A stretch of DNA of 20,673 nt from Fomitopsis serialis (Eukaryota > Basidiomycota > Agaricomycetes > Polyporales > Fomitopsidaceae). This document shows, one piece after another, positions 1 to 8,752 of this stretch. The DNA is taken from assembly GCF_022376445.1 (NCBI RefSeq), contig NW_025955562.1, positions 1 to 20,673 on the forward strand, given 5' to 3'. The position numbers and the translations under genes are program-made. The stretch's first letter is position 1; the number at the start of each line of letters is the position of its first letter. The notes under the pieces are model-generated. The model was not told where the DNA came from and did not search any database. It worked only from the letters and a program-made list of their open reading frames with translations.

Positions 1-865
1 TCAATTCGAAGTCGCGCTCCGACGTGGCTTTAATCGTCCCTGTTGGTATCAGCGCCTCCTTGACCGACAACTGGATGATGAGAGTCTGTGCAACGCGATG
101 TCTCCCTTAAATGAAACGCCTCCAAGCAACATAAACTCGTCACGCACCTCCATATTGGAGTACAGGTCATTGTCCACGAAGTCGGCGACGCCTATCTCAC
201 GCGTGCTCGTGTCGGCATACGCGATGCCAATCGTTTTCGTTCGCGCCTTTGATGTCTCACCGGGCGCAGTAGGTGAGGACGTGATTTTGATAGCCATGAC
301 GATGGGCGCGGAGAGTATGTCTGTGTTCACGAACAAGAGGTCCTCGACAGCTTGAAGGTTTCCTGGTGACGCCTGAGAGTTGTTCACCAATTCAGAATAT
401 ACACATCCTCATCGAAGTCAACAGGGACATACCTCTTTATCCAGCTTGAACTTTGTCGCCTTCTTCCCCTGGCCCGCCTCCGGCCCCCATATCTCTACCT
501 TGAGCTGCCTCGCCGTCAGCGCATCCCTCAGAAACGACTTCGCCTGCCCCTCATTCAGCGTCACGCTTGGTAGGCCATTCCTGCCTCCGGGTCCAAGGTA
601 CTTGAGGACAGTGTTCGTGCGGAAGAGGTGCGTCGCCACGTAGAGCGCGTCTGGCCCGTGCGCGGAGTAGTACTCGCCTCGAAAGAAAAGACGTAGTGTG
701 CCATTCTCTGGAGATTTTGGTGGGAGCTTGGCAAAGAAGGAGATGAATCCGGGATGGGAAGAGTTGTCTGAGCCGGGATGAGGAATAATGGAGCCTATAA
801 AGCTATGGCATAGGCTTACCTATCTCATGGTCTGCATCCTTTTCCTTCCCGTACATTAGCGACAT
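1..865 (-). CDS. MSH2: DNA mismatch repair protein Msh2, N-terminal part (runs off left edge)
   Basis: Msh2 pairs with Msh6 or Msh3 in the nucleus and recognises base mismatches and small loops. Four exons on the minus strand: 865-820, 767-433, 372-148 and 85-1, with introns of 52, 60 and 62 nt, all GT-AG. They give about 230 residues, so only the mismatch-binding domain and the start of the connector are present. Visible motifs in order are [88 protein letters not shown] and [20 protein letters not shown], all in the order and spacing of fungal Msh2. The start at 865 ([10 protein letters not shown]) was chosen because it is the first Met giving a short family-like leader. Choosing the acceptor at 768 makes intron 1 52 nt; an alternative at 795 would give an implausible 25-nt intron. 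The ATPase domain would lie left of the window. Identity is very secure; the exact start is less so. Confidence 0.97.
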
Positions 866-941
866 GTCGAGTAATACACAGAGAGTAGAATATAGCGAAA
901 AACGACTCGCAGGAAGGAGGCGGAGGTATACGAGCCAGCGG

Positions 942-1049
942 ACGCGTTCTGTCCGACCGTCGCGTCGGAGTCGCGTCGACGCGTCTTGGGCGCCTGAGCG
1001 CGTCGCGATTTGGGACTCCGCCCCAAGGCAGTTTTCCTGGCCCACGCGT
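942..1049. promoter_or_regulatory. Cluster of three MCB-type ACGCGT boxes upstream of MSH2
   Basis: ACGCGT occurs at 942-947, 979-984 and 1044-1049, which is 77-184 bp upstream of the chosen MSH2 start. Further CGCGTC runs lie between them. ACGCGT is the MluI cell-cycle box bound by the MBF (Mbp1/Swi6) factor, which in yeasts drives DNA replication and repair genes at G1/S. The motif is palindromic, so strand does not matter. The motif occurs sporadically elsewhere in the window, but nowhere else did I see three within about 110 bp. Confidence 0.6.
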
Positions 1050-1624
1050 CTCTGGTTGTTGACCACGACTACGTCTTGCCTCGTCTCACAATATGTGCGT
1101 ATCGTCAACGTCCTCCGAGTGTTTCATGCTTTACGATCCTGTTCTAGATTTATATGCACAGGGTGTGCTCTCGCGCAAGCTCGCTGTCGTCTCAGGCGGC
1201 AAATGCGATAATTGATTTTGTCGTGTTAGTGGTGAGTCTTGGGCAGCACCATTTGTGTACAGACGCAGCGGCTTTGTCCACCGCAGCTTCTGAAGTGGTT
1301 TAACGGTGCAAGAGTGACGTGTACGCTTGTCGTACCTCTTCCTTTATTACTTTTGCGCCTCTCTTTGCCATGGTGTATGAGTTTGTCACGGAAGATACAT
1401 ACGTTCCTCGCTCATTGTATAACGTAGTACATTGAATTACAAGAATGGCAGTGTTGCTCCCATCCTATATGGATCAGCTGAGATGACGACTTCCAGTGCT
1501 CAGAAGTTCACGAGAGGACTGATGGTGTGGCATGTGGGCAGCGGATGGTTGCGGTAACTTCTGTTGTAAGTACTGTGTCTCCGTCCAATCGTCTTCCACT
1601 TCCACAAACACTATGTACTGACAG

Positions 1625-1651
1625 ATTTCCAGATGTTGGACATCTGGAAAT
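1625..1651. repeat. Perfect 12-bp inverted repeat with 3-nt loop
   Basis: ATTTCCAGATGT at 1625-1636 is followed by TGG and then by its exact reverse complement at 1640-1651. Pairing stops at the next base on each side. No poly-T run follows. It sits in non-coding sequence, so it could be a dimeric protein-binding site or a chance palindrome. Confidence 0.85.
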
Positions 1652-2206
1652 GGACAATCCGACTCGACTAACCTGGTTTGCCGTAGGCGACGTACGACCA
1701 ATTATCGAGCGGGCCCGATGAGTTCCTCAGGCCCTAGTTTGCGGTGCGTGTACAGCGGTACTAGTATGGCTTGCATGTCGCGTTTGCTGAGGTTCTCTGG
1801 ATAGCCGAAGTCGTTGTCGTCATGTCACATTGACGACGGGCATTTGCTCTTGTCTGGCAGATGCAGCAATATCTCTGATAATTGTGACTGCAGAGTCTCT
1901 GGATGCCTTCCTGCTTTCGTCTGTTTCACAGGCTGCATCTTGAACTGGATTCTGTATCGATGGGTTCCCGCGACGATGGTGGGTTCCCCTGCACAGCTAG
2001 CGGATTAATGGTGGCCACATGCGATTGGGAAATACTATCAGCTCAGGCATTTACCTACGAGCGTTCTAGGTGAGGCCTCCATCCGATGCTATTCAAGCAC
2101 ACCGATCGCACCTCTGAATACCGCTTCTCAGCGTTTCTCGCGGATCTCGGTGGAGTGCTAAACCGCTTGACCTTGACCTTGTGCTTGTGCCATTTGTGCC
2201 AGGTTT

Positions 2207-2639
2207 TTAGTGAGTGAGCTCGATGTCCGTATTCAGATCCTCCACCCGCGGACCCGCACCATCCCGCCTGTTCGCTGTCTTGCGGATCAACCAAAGCGCA
2301 TGCTGGAGTGGCGTGAGTTAGATCCATGTCTCTAACCCGGGTACTTACGATGTGCCCAGGGACCACTGCACAGCTGACAGAACGGGTCAGTTCAAGCACA
2401 TCGAACCCTAGCAGATACGTACTCACCATGTCAGGATAATGTTGCAGAAAAGATTTGTATCGCAGCCCGTAATCATCCACACCGCCACGGGTGGGAAGAA
2501 CATAGTATTCTACCACGACGAGTTTTCAGCCGTCAGAACACTCTTCGACCCCAACCGTAGCACTATGCGGTACGACTATACCTACTAAGATCAAGTCACT
2601 GGTGCTAATCTGACTGCCATCGGGCTCGGGGGGAGACAT
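2207..2639 (-). CDS. PMP3/UPF0057-family membrane proteolipid, diverged paralogue
   Basis: PMP3-family proteins are small two-helix membrane proteins; yeast Pmp3 affects plasma-membrane potential and salt tolerance, and longer relatives such as Sna3/Sna4 act in endosomal sorting. Exons on the minus strand: 2639-2586, 2509-2427, 2373-2349 and 2302-2207, encoding 85 residues. Landmarks are SDLIL (residues 14-18), FFPPVAVWMITGC (22-34), the second helix around 39-50, and VVPGHIHALWLI (49-60), which is the family's PP...G.C and PGxxHA pattern. Exon 2 (83 nt), exon 3 (25 nt) and intron 2 (53 nt) equal those of the gene at 4697-5234. The tail after WLIRK is short, polar and ends in TDIELTH, unlike the paralogue, and the usual LGY before PGH is CAV here. 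The 18-residue leader starts at the nearest in-frame Met. The gene is open and spliceable, so probably functional, but it is diverged; expression is unknown. Confidence 0.85.
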
Positions 2640-3394
2640 TGTGAACTTGGAGAGTATGGAGTATACAGGAAGGCAGCTTGGATATGAATGTGCTTGTAGA
2701 GTATAGGCAAGTGGGTTCGTGCGATGGAAATATAGCTGAGTGGTCCCCATTAGACCACGATATAATGTACCGGGACTCTCCGCGCAACTCCCTTGACGTT
2801 TGTCCAGATGTTGGGTGAGCGTGTTCGCTACCCAACCAATCGCCGATCGCTGGAGGATGATCCCATCGATCAAGATCCAGGAATCCAAACAGGTGACTCC
2901 GATGAGCGCCATATACTTACCGTACGTCGCACCTCGAGTCCGACGATCGTATGTACTATATTGAATGCTCGCCATATGTTTTGGGTTTAGAACTCGAAGG
3001 TTGCTACCAGTTGCTTCCGAATCCTAAATTTTATTGTCGAACGCTGAGTTGAACATTTTTTCCGCGGGCAAGTTCCCTCTCGTCTCCGCTTGACCAAATA
3101 CCGATGGATGCTCGATGCAAAGTTAAGTGCGCCTGACCGAATCTCTCGCCACGGCCTTTCACTTTGTCCACCTCTCAGAATCACTCGTGCGTTGCTGGCA
3201 ATGTTTAGCAAACGGATAGCAGAGGAGAAGGCCCGACGGAGGCACCGGTCGAAGATGCGTTAGTAGCGCCCAACGATTAAACGACAACTGCGTTCACTGA
3301 GCTGACATTCTTGTACAGGGCGTGCACCATGTCATGGGTGGTTCCTCACCCTAGAAGAGTTTAAGGGGCTGGGAATGTTCTTGGAGAACAGACA

Positions 3395-3951
3395 TTACAG
3401 CTAATTTCAGAACGATAGTCACTTGCAAACGCGCGCGACAGACGATGACTAAGCGCTCCAACCTTCAAGAAGGCGGCGCGCACCGCTCTTCTGCACCACT
3501 GTCGTTCATCGTCTCCTGTCAATTTTGCGCGAGCAGACACAACAGATGATATATGATCTGAAATCTGAATTATGGACCTGTCTCTCTACCATTTACAGTA
3601 GTAGTGTAGAGCTACCATGACTCTCGCAGAGTCCGAATAGTTGAACTCTTTCTACATGGCTCGCGACTGGCAAGGCATGGGATTCACTGGAATGTCAGTG
3701 GTGTTGTAGAGCAAGGCTGACCAGACACATTCTGCATAATTATTGGTTCGCATCAACCTGATTGCTCACGGGATCGTGTCGTGTATGTCGTTGCGAGGGG
3801 CTGGTCCTGGACAGGTCGCTGTGTGTGGAAGATCTCGCGCAGGTTGCAGTGGTGCAGAAGAACGGTGCGCGCCGCTCCCGAAGCGCGGAGCGCTTAGTCA
3901 TCATATGTCGCGCGCGTTCGAGAGTGACTATCGTTCTGAAATTAGCTGTAA
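3395..3951. repeat. Long inverted repeat pair, MITE-like or fold-back remnant
   Basis: The left arm (3395-3501) matches the reverse complement of the right arm (3847-3951) over about 106 columns, with roughly a dozen mismatches and one 2-nt gap by eye. The first 29 bases of the arms are identical and start TTACAGCTAATTTCAGAACG. The inner 345 bp shows no open frame of note. Weaker similarity continues inward around GCGCGAG. I found no clear target-site duplication outside the arms. A non-autonomous DNA element or a local inverted duplication would both fit. Confidence 0.8.
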
Positions 3952-4076
3952 GTCATTGCTATTTTGTCCGATCTACTTACTTGGAGCCTACGACGAGGCT
4001 CTCACTGAAATGAGCACCGGGAGCCCTTCAGGCTTCAAATTGGTACCGCGCCGCAACACAAGACGTTGAGCATCAA

Positions 4077-4156
4077 GTCTCTGTGACAATACCACAGATA
4101 GGCGCGTCAAGTCTCTATCTCGGAGTCTGTGATAATACCACAGGTAGGTGCGTCAA
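4077..4156. repeat. Imperfect tandem duplication, two units about 48 nt apart
   Basis: The segment 4077-4110 and the segment 4125-4156 share the core GTGAYAATACCACAGRTAGG followed by YGCGTCAA, with one 2-nt gap and three substitutions. It is non-coding and lies just right of the inverted repeat element. Confidence 0.75.
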
Positions 4157-4696
4157 CTTAAGGCCCTCAGAAGGTTCACCAAAAGAACAACATGGCGTAA
4201 GCACGAGGCGAATTTCCATCTAATTACATCCCACCGACTTCCATGGGAACTGCAGACGAGCGTAACTCGGAGAAGTCGTCCAGACAGCGGCTATCGATGC
4301 CATTGAACAACTCGGACGGAGCATTGCCGCAACGCTCACCAGCACGCAAGTATGTAGATGCTGAGTTGGTAGCATGTATCGCACTGGGTGGCCAGCATTG
4401 TTGCTGCTAAGTGTTCTTAATGTTCACTGATTCCAGACTCTGCCTGGGTAGTAGTACCCACTCACACGGAAGCCAGCCGCAGTCTATCCGACCGCGTAGC
4501 CAGACTGCGTCCGGAGAGTGCGCATGCACGTTGCGCACGAATTCCAGATCCAGATAGATTACATTCAACTGCAAGGGCGATGACTCATCGAGAATATGGC
4601 ATACAACGTCAAGAATATCGATGTCCAGAGAGAAGAACAGGTCGTCCAATAATGTTCAAATCAGGTGGTATCCAATGCGACATGTGGGCCACGCCT

Positions 4697-5234
4697 TTAC
4701 CGCACGTATGCCCCGTCCGTGGCACCATAGTTGACGCCAGGTGGAGGCACAGCACTTGACTGGTCGTAGAGGGGCTCGTACTGACCGCTTCCGATGTCTG
4801 TGAATCCGTCAGTCTCACAACCCTTGTAACGAACATGTAATATGCACGTACAACGGAAGCCACCGCGACCATACCGCTCTTCGGCCTGCATCTTCTTGTA
4901 GATCAACCAGAAGGCATGCTGGAATTGTCATGAGCGAGATTAGGAGTCCAGGTACACCATCACTTACAAGGTGACCAGGGAGGTATCCAAGGCTGACGGA
5001 AGGGGTCAGCTCAAATGCATCGAACGATAGTAGAGTGATATTCACATCGTCAAACAGATATTGATGAGGAGGTCACAGCTACAGCCCGTGATCATCGCCG
5101 CCGCTGCAGGCGGGAAAATGATAGCAATCTACGACAACGCAAACGTAGCCATTAGAAGACCATCCCCCTGGTCACAACCTCAGCACTCCGTCGCTCACCA
5201 GGATCAAGCAAATGTCGGAGCCGCGGACAGGCAT
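4697..5234 (-). CDS. PMP3/UPF0057-family membrane proteolipid
   Basis: Small integral membrane protein of the plasma-membrane proteolipid 3 family. Five exons on the minus strand (5234-5199, 5128-5046, 4992-4968, 4918-4852, 4797-4697) encode 103 residues. Visible: SDICLIL (6-12), first helix IAIIFPPAAAAMITGC (13-28), second helix DLLINICLTILGYLPGHLHA (31-50), then FWLIYKKMQAEERYGRGGFR (51-70), and a polar tail with YIGSGQYEPLY followed by a Pro-rich stretch. The PP motif, LGYLPGH and the basic WLIYKK stretch are all intact, as in the longer fungal members of the family rather than the 55-residue Pmp3 itself. Introns are 70, 53, 49 and 54 nt; intron 2 starts GTGAAT, slightly off consensus, but has a good CTGAC branch site. 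No PPxY ubiquitin-ligase motif is seen, unlike yeast Sna3. It is the better conserved of the two paralogues in this window. Confidence 0.94.
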
Positions 5235-6341
5235 TGTGAATATGAGGCGGATGAACTGAACAAAGCCAAGAGGTTGGTATGGGTTCGGATGGCTTTTGAG
5301 AGCCTGCGAGTGGATGCGTAAGTACAGGAGCAGTACAGGAGAGAAACGCAACAGCGCAGTGGGTGGCAGCCACCTTATAACCGCACTGCGGGCGCGGCTG
5401 GGGTGACGTAGGGCGGAGCCGTGGGCGCTTTCGAACCGATCTGACGTGAGGCGAACCGATGCGATTGCTGGCGCGTCGACACTTCGATCGTCTGTCACTG
5501 TGGGCTCGAGCTCACCGAGTCACGAAGATGTAAGTACCGTCTTCCTTCGTAGGTCCTGTGAAGTCACACTGCGACCCCGGCCTATACGTTAGCGACTACA
5601 GTAGAATGTCGTACCGAAGCACTTCGGCTAATCAGCGCCTTTTACTCCAGTAACGTTCTCAGGGCCAGCTCCAGCCGTGATTTCCTAGCAGTCTCGCACT
5701 GAGCAGGAGAAGTCAAACACTTCTACTTCTACTGATTTAGACGTCCACCTCGATGGCCTCGTCACAAGGAATGTCTGACGTGTTAAAGTGAGTAGTCAGA
5801 TGCAATTCTGAATGGCGACCAAACATCTGATCTACACACAGGGCTAGGGACTCGATTGACAAAGGCTGGCGTGACGATAAATCTCCCACACGCTTTGTTA
5901 CGCCTTCGTGTGTTTCCTCATGCATCGCATGTGTACATGCATGTCTGTGTGTTCCTGTTAACAGTTGCAAACCCAGAGTCCCTTCCTATCTATGTCCAGT
6001 AATCAATGGAGAGGTACGCATCTCCCTCTGCCAAACTCCCGTGGCTATAACCTCAGCGACCACACAGCTACGGAAATAGGCCCCTTCAATTCATTCTCTT
6101 CAAGTTACCGCTCTCAAATTAGCCCTGCAAACAGCTCCGCTGGGGGTGGGCCGGCCCGGACTGAAATCAGAAGGTTCGTTATTGTGTCACTTGATCGAGT
6201 CCTGGAGAATCTCACTCTCAGACCTCCAAGAAGTGATTGGCCGGAAGCAACGGAAATGACACGCTCCCTTGTTGCGTCTCGTATAAAGGTCGATTGGTCC
6301 GTGACAATGTCCCTCTACCGAGCTCATTGCGGCCCTCCACA
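5235..6341. other. Divergent intergenic region between PMP3-like and pectinesterase genes
   Basis: This shared upstream region of two divergent genes contains no supportable coding sequence. The right end carries a TATAAA and two CCAAT-type sites in front of the pectinesterase. The short sequence CGAACCGAT occurs twice around 5434-5461. Open frames on both strands here have no family resemblance. Confidence 0.55.
6236..6297 (+). promoter_or_regulatory. Putative core promoter of the pectin methylesterase gene
   Basis: TATAAA at 6282-6287 lies 55 bp before the start codon at 6342. ATTGG (reverse CCAAT) occurs at 6236-6240 and 6293-6297. The assignment rests on position and motif only. Confidence 0.5.
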
Positions 6342-7629
6342 ATGGTGTCGGGAAGCTGGACGTCGTGGTTTTGCTCATTCCTAGCGGTTACGCATCTGTC
6401 CGCCACGCTCGCGTTTGCGCTAGCGTTCGACCGCGCAGCATGCCAGTACCCAACGGACGACCCTCTCGAGAGCTGTCCATCCGACACGCTTCTCGTCGGT
6501 CCCTCCGGAAACTTCAGCACCATCCAGTCCGCGGTGCTGAGCCTTCCCAACGATACGACTCCATACATCATCCTCGTCGAGTCCGGCAACTACACCGAAC
6601 AAGTGAATGTCACGCGTCCGGGACCGCTCTACCTCCTGGGCCAGACGCGCTCGCCCAACGACCGCACGCAGAACACCGTCGCGGTGTATTGGGCGGCCAT
6701 CGCGGGCACTGGGGACAACGCATACACTAGCACGCTCACCGTCGCACCGACGCTCAATGCCAGTCTGACTGGCTCGGGCCCGACGGGCAACCCGGTACCT
6801 CCTGGGACCCCGTTTGGCAACACGGACTTCAGGGTGTACAATATGGACTTCATCAATGACTATGCACCGTACTCCGACGACCCGAGCTTGGCCGTGAGCG
6901 TCAGCTACGCAAACACCGGGTTCTACTACGCTGGGTTCTATAGTTACCAGGATACGGTGAGACAATTATCCTTGTGTGTGATGTCACGGAAACTCATCCT
7001 TCACTACCATACAGGTATATATCGGCAAGCTCGGAAACGGGTACTTCTACGACAGCGAAGTCGCCGGCCAGACTGACTTCTTCTACGGCTTCGGGACTGC
7101 CTGGGTGCAGTCGTCCCTCGTAACCCTGCGTGGCTGCGGAGGAGGCATCACAGCGTGGAAAGGCACCAACACCACCTTCGAGAATAAATACGGCATTTAC
7201 ATCCACGACTCCGCCGTCATCAAGGCGAATAACAGCCTGAGCATTGCTGGCCAGTGTGCGCTCGGCAGGCCATGGGTACGTCCCAATTTTACAGCTATCG
7301 TTGACTCAGCTCACTCTCCCTACCCCACCACCCAGAACGCCCAGATGCGCGCGATCTTTGTGAACAACTACCTGGACGACAGCATCCGGCCCGCAGGGTA
7401 CATCGAATGGCAGAGCACGGACCCGCGGATCGACTATAACACGACGATGGGCGAGTTCTACGATGTTGGACCTGGCTTCAACCTCACGGGCAGGCTCGAT
7501 GGCGGTGTGACGACGCTGCTGACACCGGAGGAATACGCGGCGTATGCGACCGTCGAGCAGGTGTTCCAGTACCCGTTCAGCGGGGAGTACGGGAATGTGG
7601 GGTGGATCGACTTCGCGCCGTGGAGTTAG
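6342..7629 (+). CDS. Secreted pectin methylesterase (carbohydrate esterase family 8)
   Basis: Hydrolyses methyl esters of homogalacturonan in plant cell walls, releasing methanol and preparing pectin for depolymerases; acts outside the cell. Three exons (6342-6956, 7015-7275, 7336-7629; introns 58 and 60 nt) give 389 residues. A hydrophobic N-terminus (about 1-28) is a signal peptide. The right-handed beta-helix signature motifs are present: SYQDT with Asp204, GQTDFFYG with Asp226, and LGRPW with Arg290, the expected catalytic Asp pair and substrate-binding Arg. Then come AQMRAIFVNNYLDDSIRPAG and YIEW, as in family members. Several N-glycosylation sequons (NFS, NDT, NYT, NVT, NTT) are visible. 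The start was chosen because it begins the signal peptide; the frame is open further upstream without family similarity. Intron 2 is a multiple of three with no stop, so unspliced mRNA would still be readable. Typical length for fungal CE8 enzymes; it looks intact. Confidence 0.97.
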
Positions 7630-7900
7630 CGATGGATCCTTGATCACTGCCCGTTGCGAGGCCAGCATGAAGATGTCTACGGTCCACACATGCAACCACG
7701 GTTGATTATCATAATATAAACCAAGTACGCTGTGACATTCCTCCGCACGAGCCTGTCTCACGATCATGGCACTTGTGACGACCGCGTCTATCTGTCACGT
7801 CCGAGAACGAATGGCTTGCTGCCTTCGTCCTTCATGATCAGGCTCCCGCGAATTGACATGCCGTCCGTCTGGGGTCGATTTCGACTGATAGCACAGTACA

Positions 7901-7942
7901 GAAGCACCACTTCGTATGCTTCCATATACGAAGTAGTGCTTC
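7901..7942. repeat. Hairpin with 17-bp arms and 8-nt loop, lox-like core
   Basis: GAAGCACCACTTCGTAT at 7901-7917 pairs with 7926-7942 at 16 of 17 positions, around an 8-nt spacer at 7918-7925. The inner nine bases of each arm, ACTTCGTAT and ATACGAAGT, are the inner part of the arms of phage P1 loxP. The outer three bases and the innermost A/T of the loxP arm are not matched. No recombinase gene is in view. Confidence 0.85.
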
Positions 7943-8652
7943 CGTGTAGGCGCTGCAGCATGTTATATTCCAAGTCTGCGTGATCGTTAGTATGTCGGGA
8001 TACACTAATCTTGCAGCCTGCTAACCTGCATGCCTTCGCTTGTGCGAGTTACGAGCGCACCTGCATGCATCGTGCAGCGTCACGCTGTTGGCGGGAAGTG
8101 CATGCGGCTGAACTCTAATGCATAGCTTCAACGTACTACAAGAACAAACGGAACGTACGGCCACCCTGATCGAAGATGGAGCGATGGCTCAAGCTGCCTG
8201 AGCGCCAGCGGTCAGATGCGCTCCTATGCTCATTCTCATGACTGCCATACATACCACAAGACATACATGTCCCCGGAGTCACCGGGCGCAATTGTGAGAG
8301 ATGGCGATGGCGCCTATCTGCCTGGAAGACGTTCGGTGAGCGTTCTCATCCATCCAGTGACTGTGGCGGAACACACTCAGACTCAGATACGGTTCATTCG
8401 CTGCTCCTCTGCAGAAGCAACGTGCATTTATGTGCATATTGCTCTCCGGTCCTGTCAGTGAACAGGTGTGAAATGCTGCCTCGCGGCTTACTGGCAGGTA
8501 CTATCACTAGCGCCTGTAACGGTGCATGTTTACAGCTTCGTCCAAATGTACCACGGGGAAGCATCCTACCAGTGATTGTTTTGTGCTGAGGCACTGTTCC
8601 CAATCATATCCCATGAGAAGAATCGGACCTATCTAACCACACATCGATGTCT

Positions 8653-8658
8653 TATATA
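8653..8658 (+). promoter_or_regulatory. Possible TATA box for the DUF6534 gene
   Basis: TATATA lies 95 bp before the start codon at 8753, followed by a pyrimidine-rich stretch with several CCACTCCC/CATCCG runs. Motif and position only. Confidence 0.35.
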
Positions 8659-8752
8659 CTTACAGCACTGCAACTTCCCGGCGGGCCCGCCTTACACCCC
8701 CATCCGTGTCCCACCACTCCCATCCGTTCCGATCGAACCTCGTCCCTTGAAG

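Larger units (their letters stand above)
866..2206. other. Intergenic region between MSH2 and the first PMP3-like gene
   Basis: Apart from the MCB boxes near 942-1049 and a 12-bp palindrome at 1625-1651, I see no confident gene. One minus-strand frame is open from 1824 to 1474 except for a TAA at 1702-1704. Its upper part reads YPENLSKRDMQAILVPLYTH and has a coding look, but it is bounded upstream by a stop with no splice acceptor after it. It may be a gene remnant or chance. Confidence 0.5.
2640..4696. other. Long spacer between the two PMP3-like genes, with repeat remains
   Basis: This 2-kb stretch holds no gene I can support. It contains a pair of 105-bp inverted repeats (3395-3951) and a short tandem duplication (4077-4156). 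The right part is presumably the 3' end of the second PMP3-like gene, and the left part the promoter of the first. A 20-codon plus-strand frame at 3201 (MFSKRIAEEKARRRHRSKMR) is too short to call. Confidence 0.6.
7630..8752. other. Intergenic region between pectinesterase and DUF6534 genes
   Basis: About 1.1 kb without a supportable gene. It contains the 17-bp-arm hairpin at 7901-7942 and, near its right end, a TATATA at 8653-8658, 95 bp before the DUF6534 start. The left end must hold the pectinesterase 3' UTR. The sequence ACCTGCATGC occurs twice near 8025-8070. Confidence 0.5.

Noticed and set aside
795..819. A 25-nt intron joining MSH2 exon 1 to an exon starting GCTCC
   Set aside because: It keeps frame, but 25 nt is below the usual minimum for fungal introns. 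The acceptor at 768 gives a normal 52-nt intron and also keeps frame.
864..1211. Plus-strand 115-codon open frame over the MSH2 promoter
   Set aside because: Very arginine/serine-rich, as expected from the GC-rich reverse strand of a promoter, with no family motif; it overlaps the MCB cluster.
3201..3263. Twenty-codon plus-strand frame with a basic, helical-looking product
   Set aside because: Too short, with no splice partner or homologous neighbour recognised.
5420..5470. Possible tRNA B-box (GGTTCGAAAG) on the minus strand, with a second GGTTCG nearby
   Set aside because: No matching A-box, acceptor stem or cloverleaf could be built around either copy.
6420..6965. Long minus-strand open frame opposite the pectinesterase
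   Set aside because: It is the antisense shadow of a GC-biased coding exon that has clear CE8 motifs on the plus strand.
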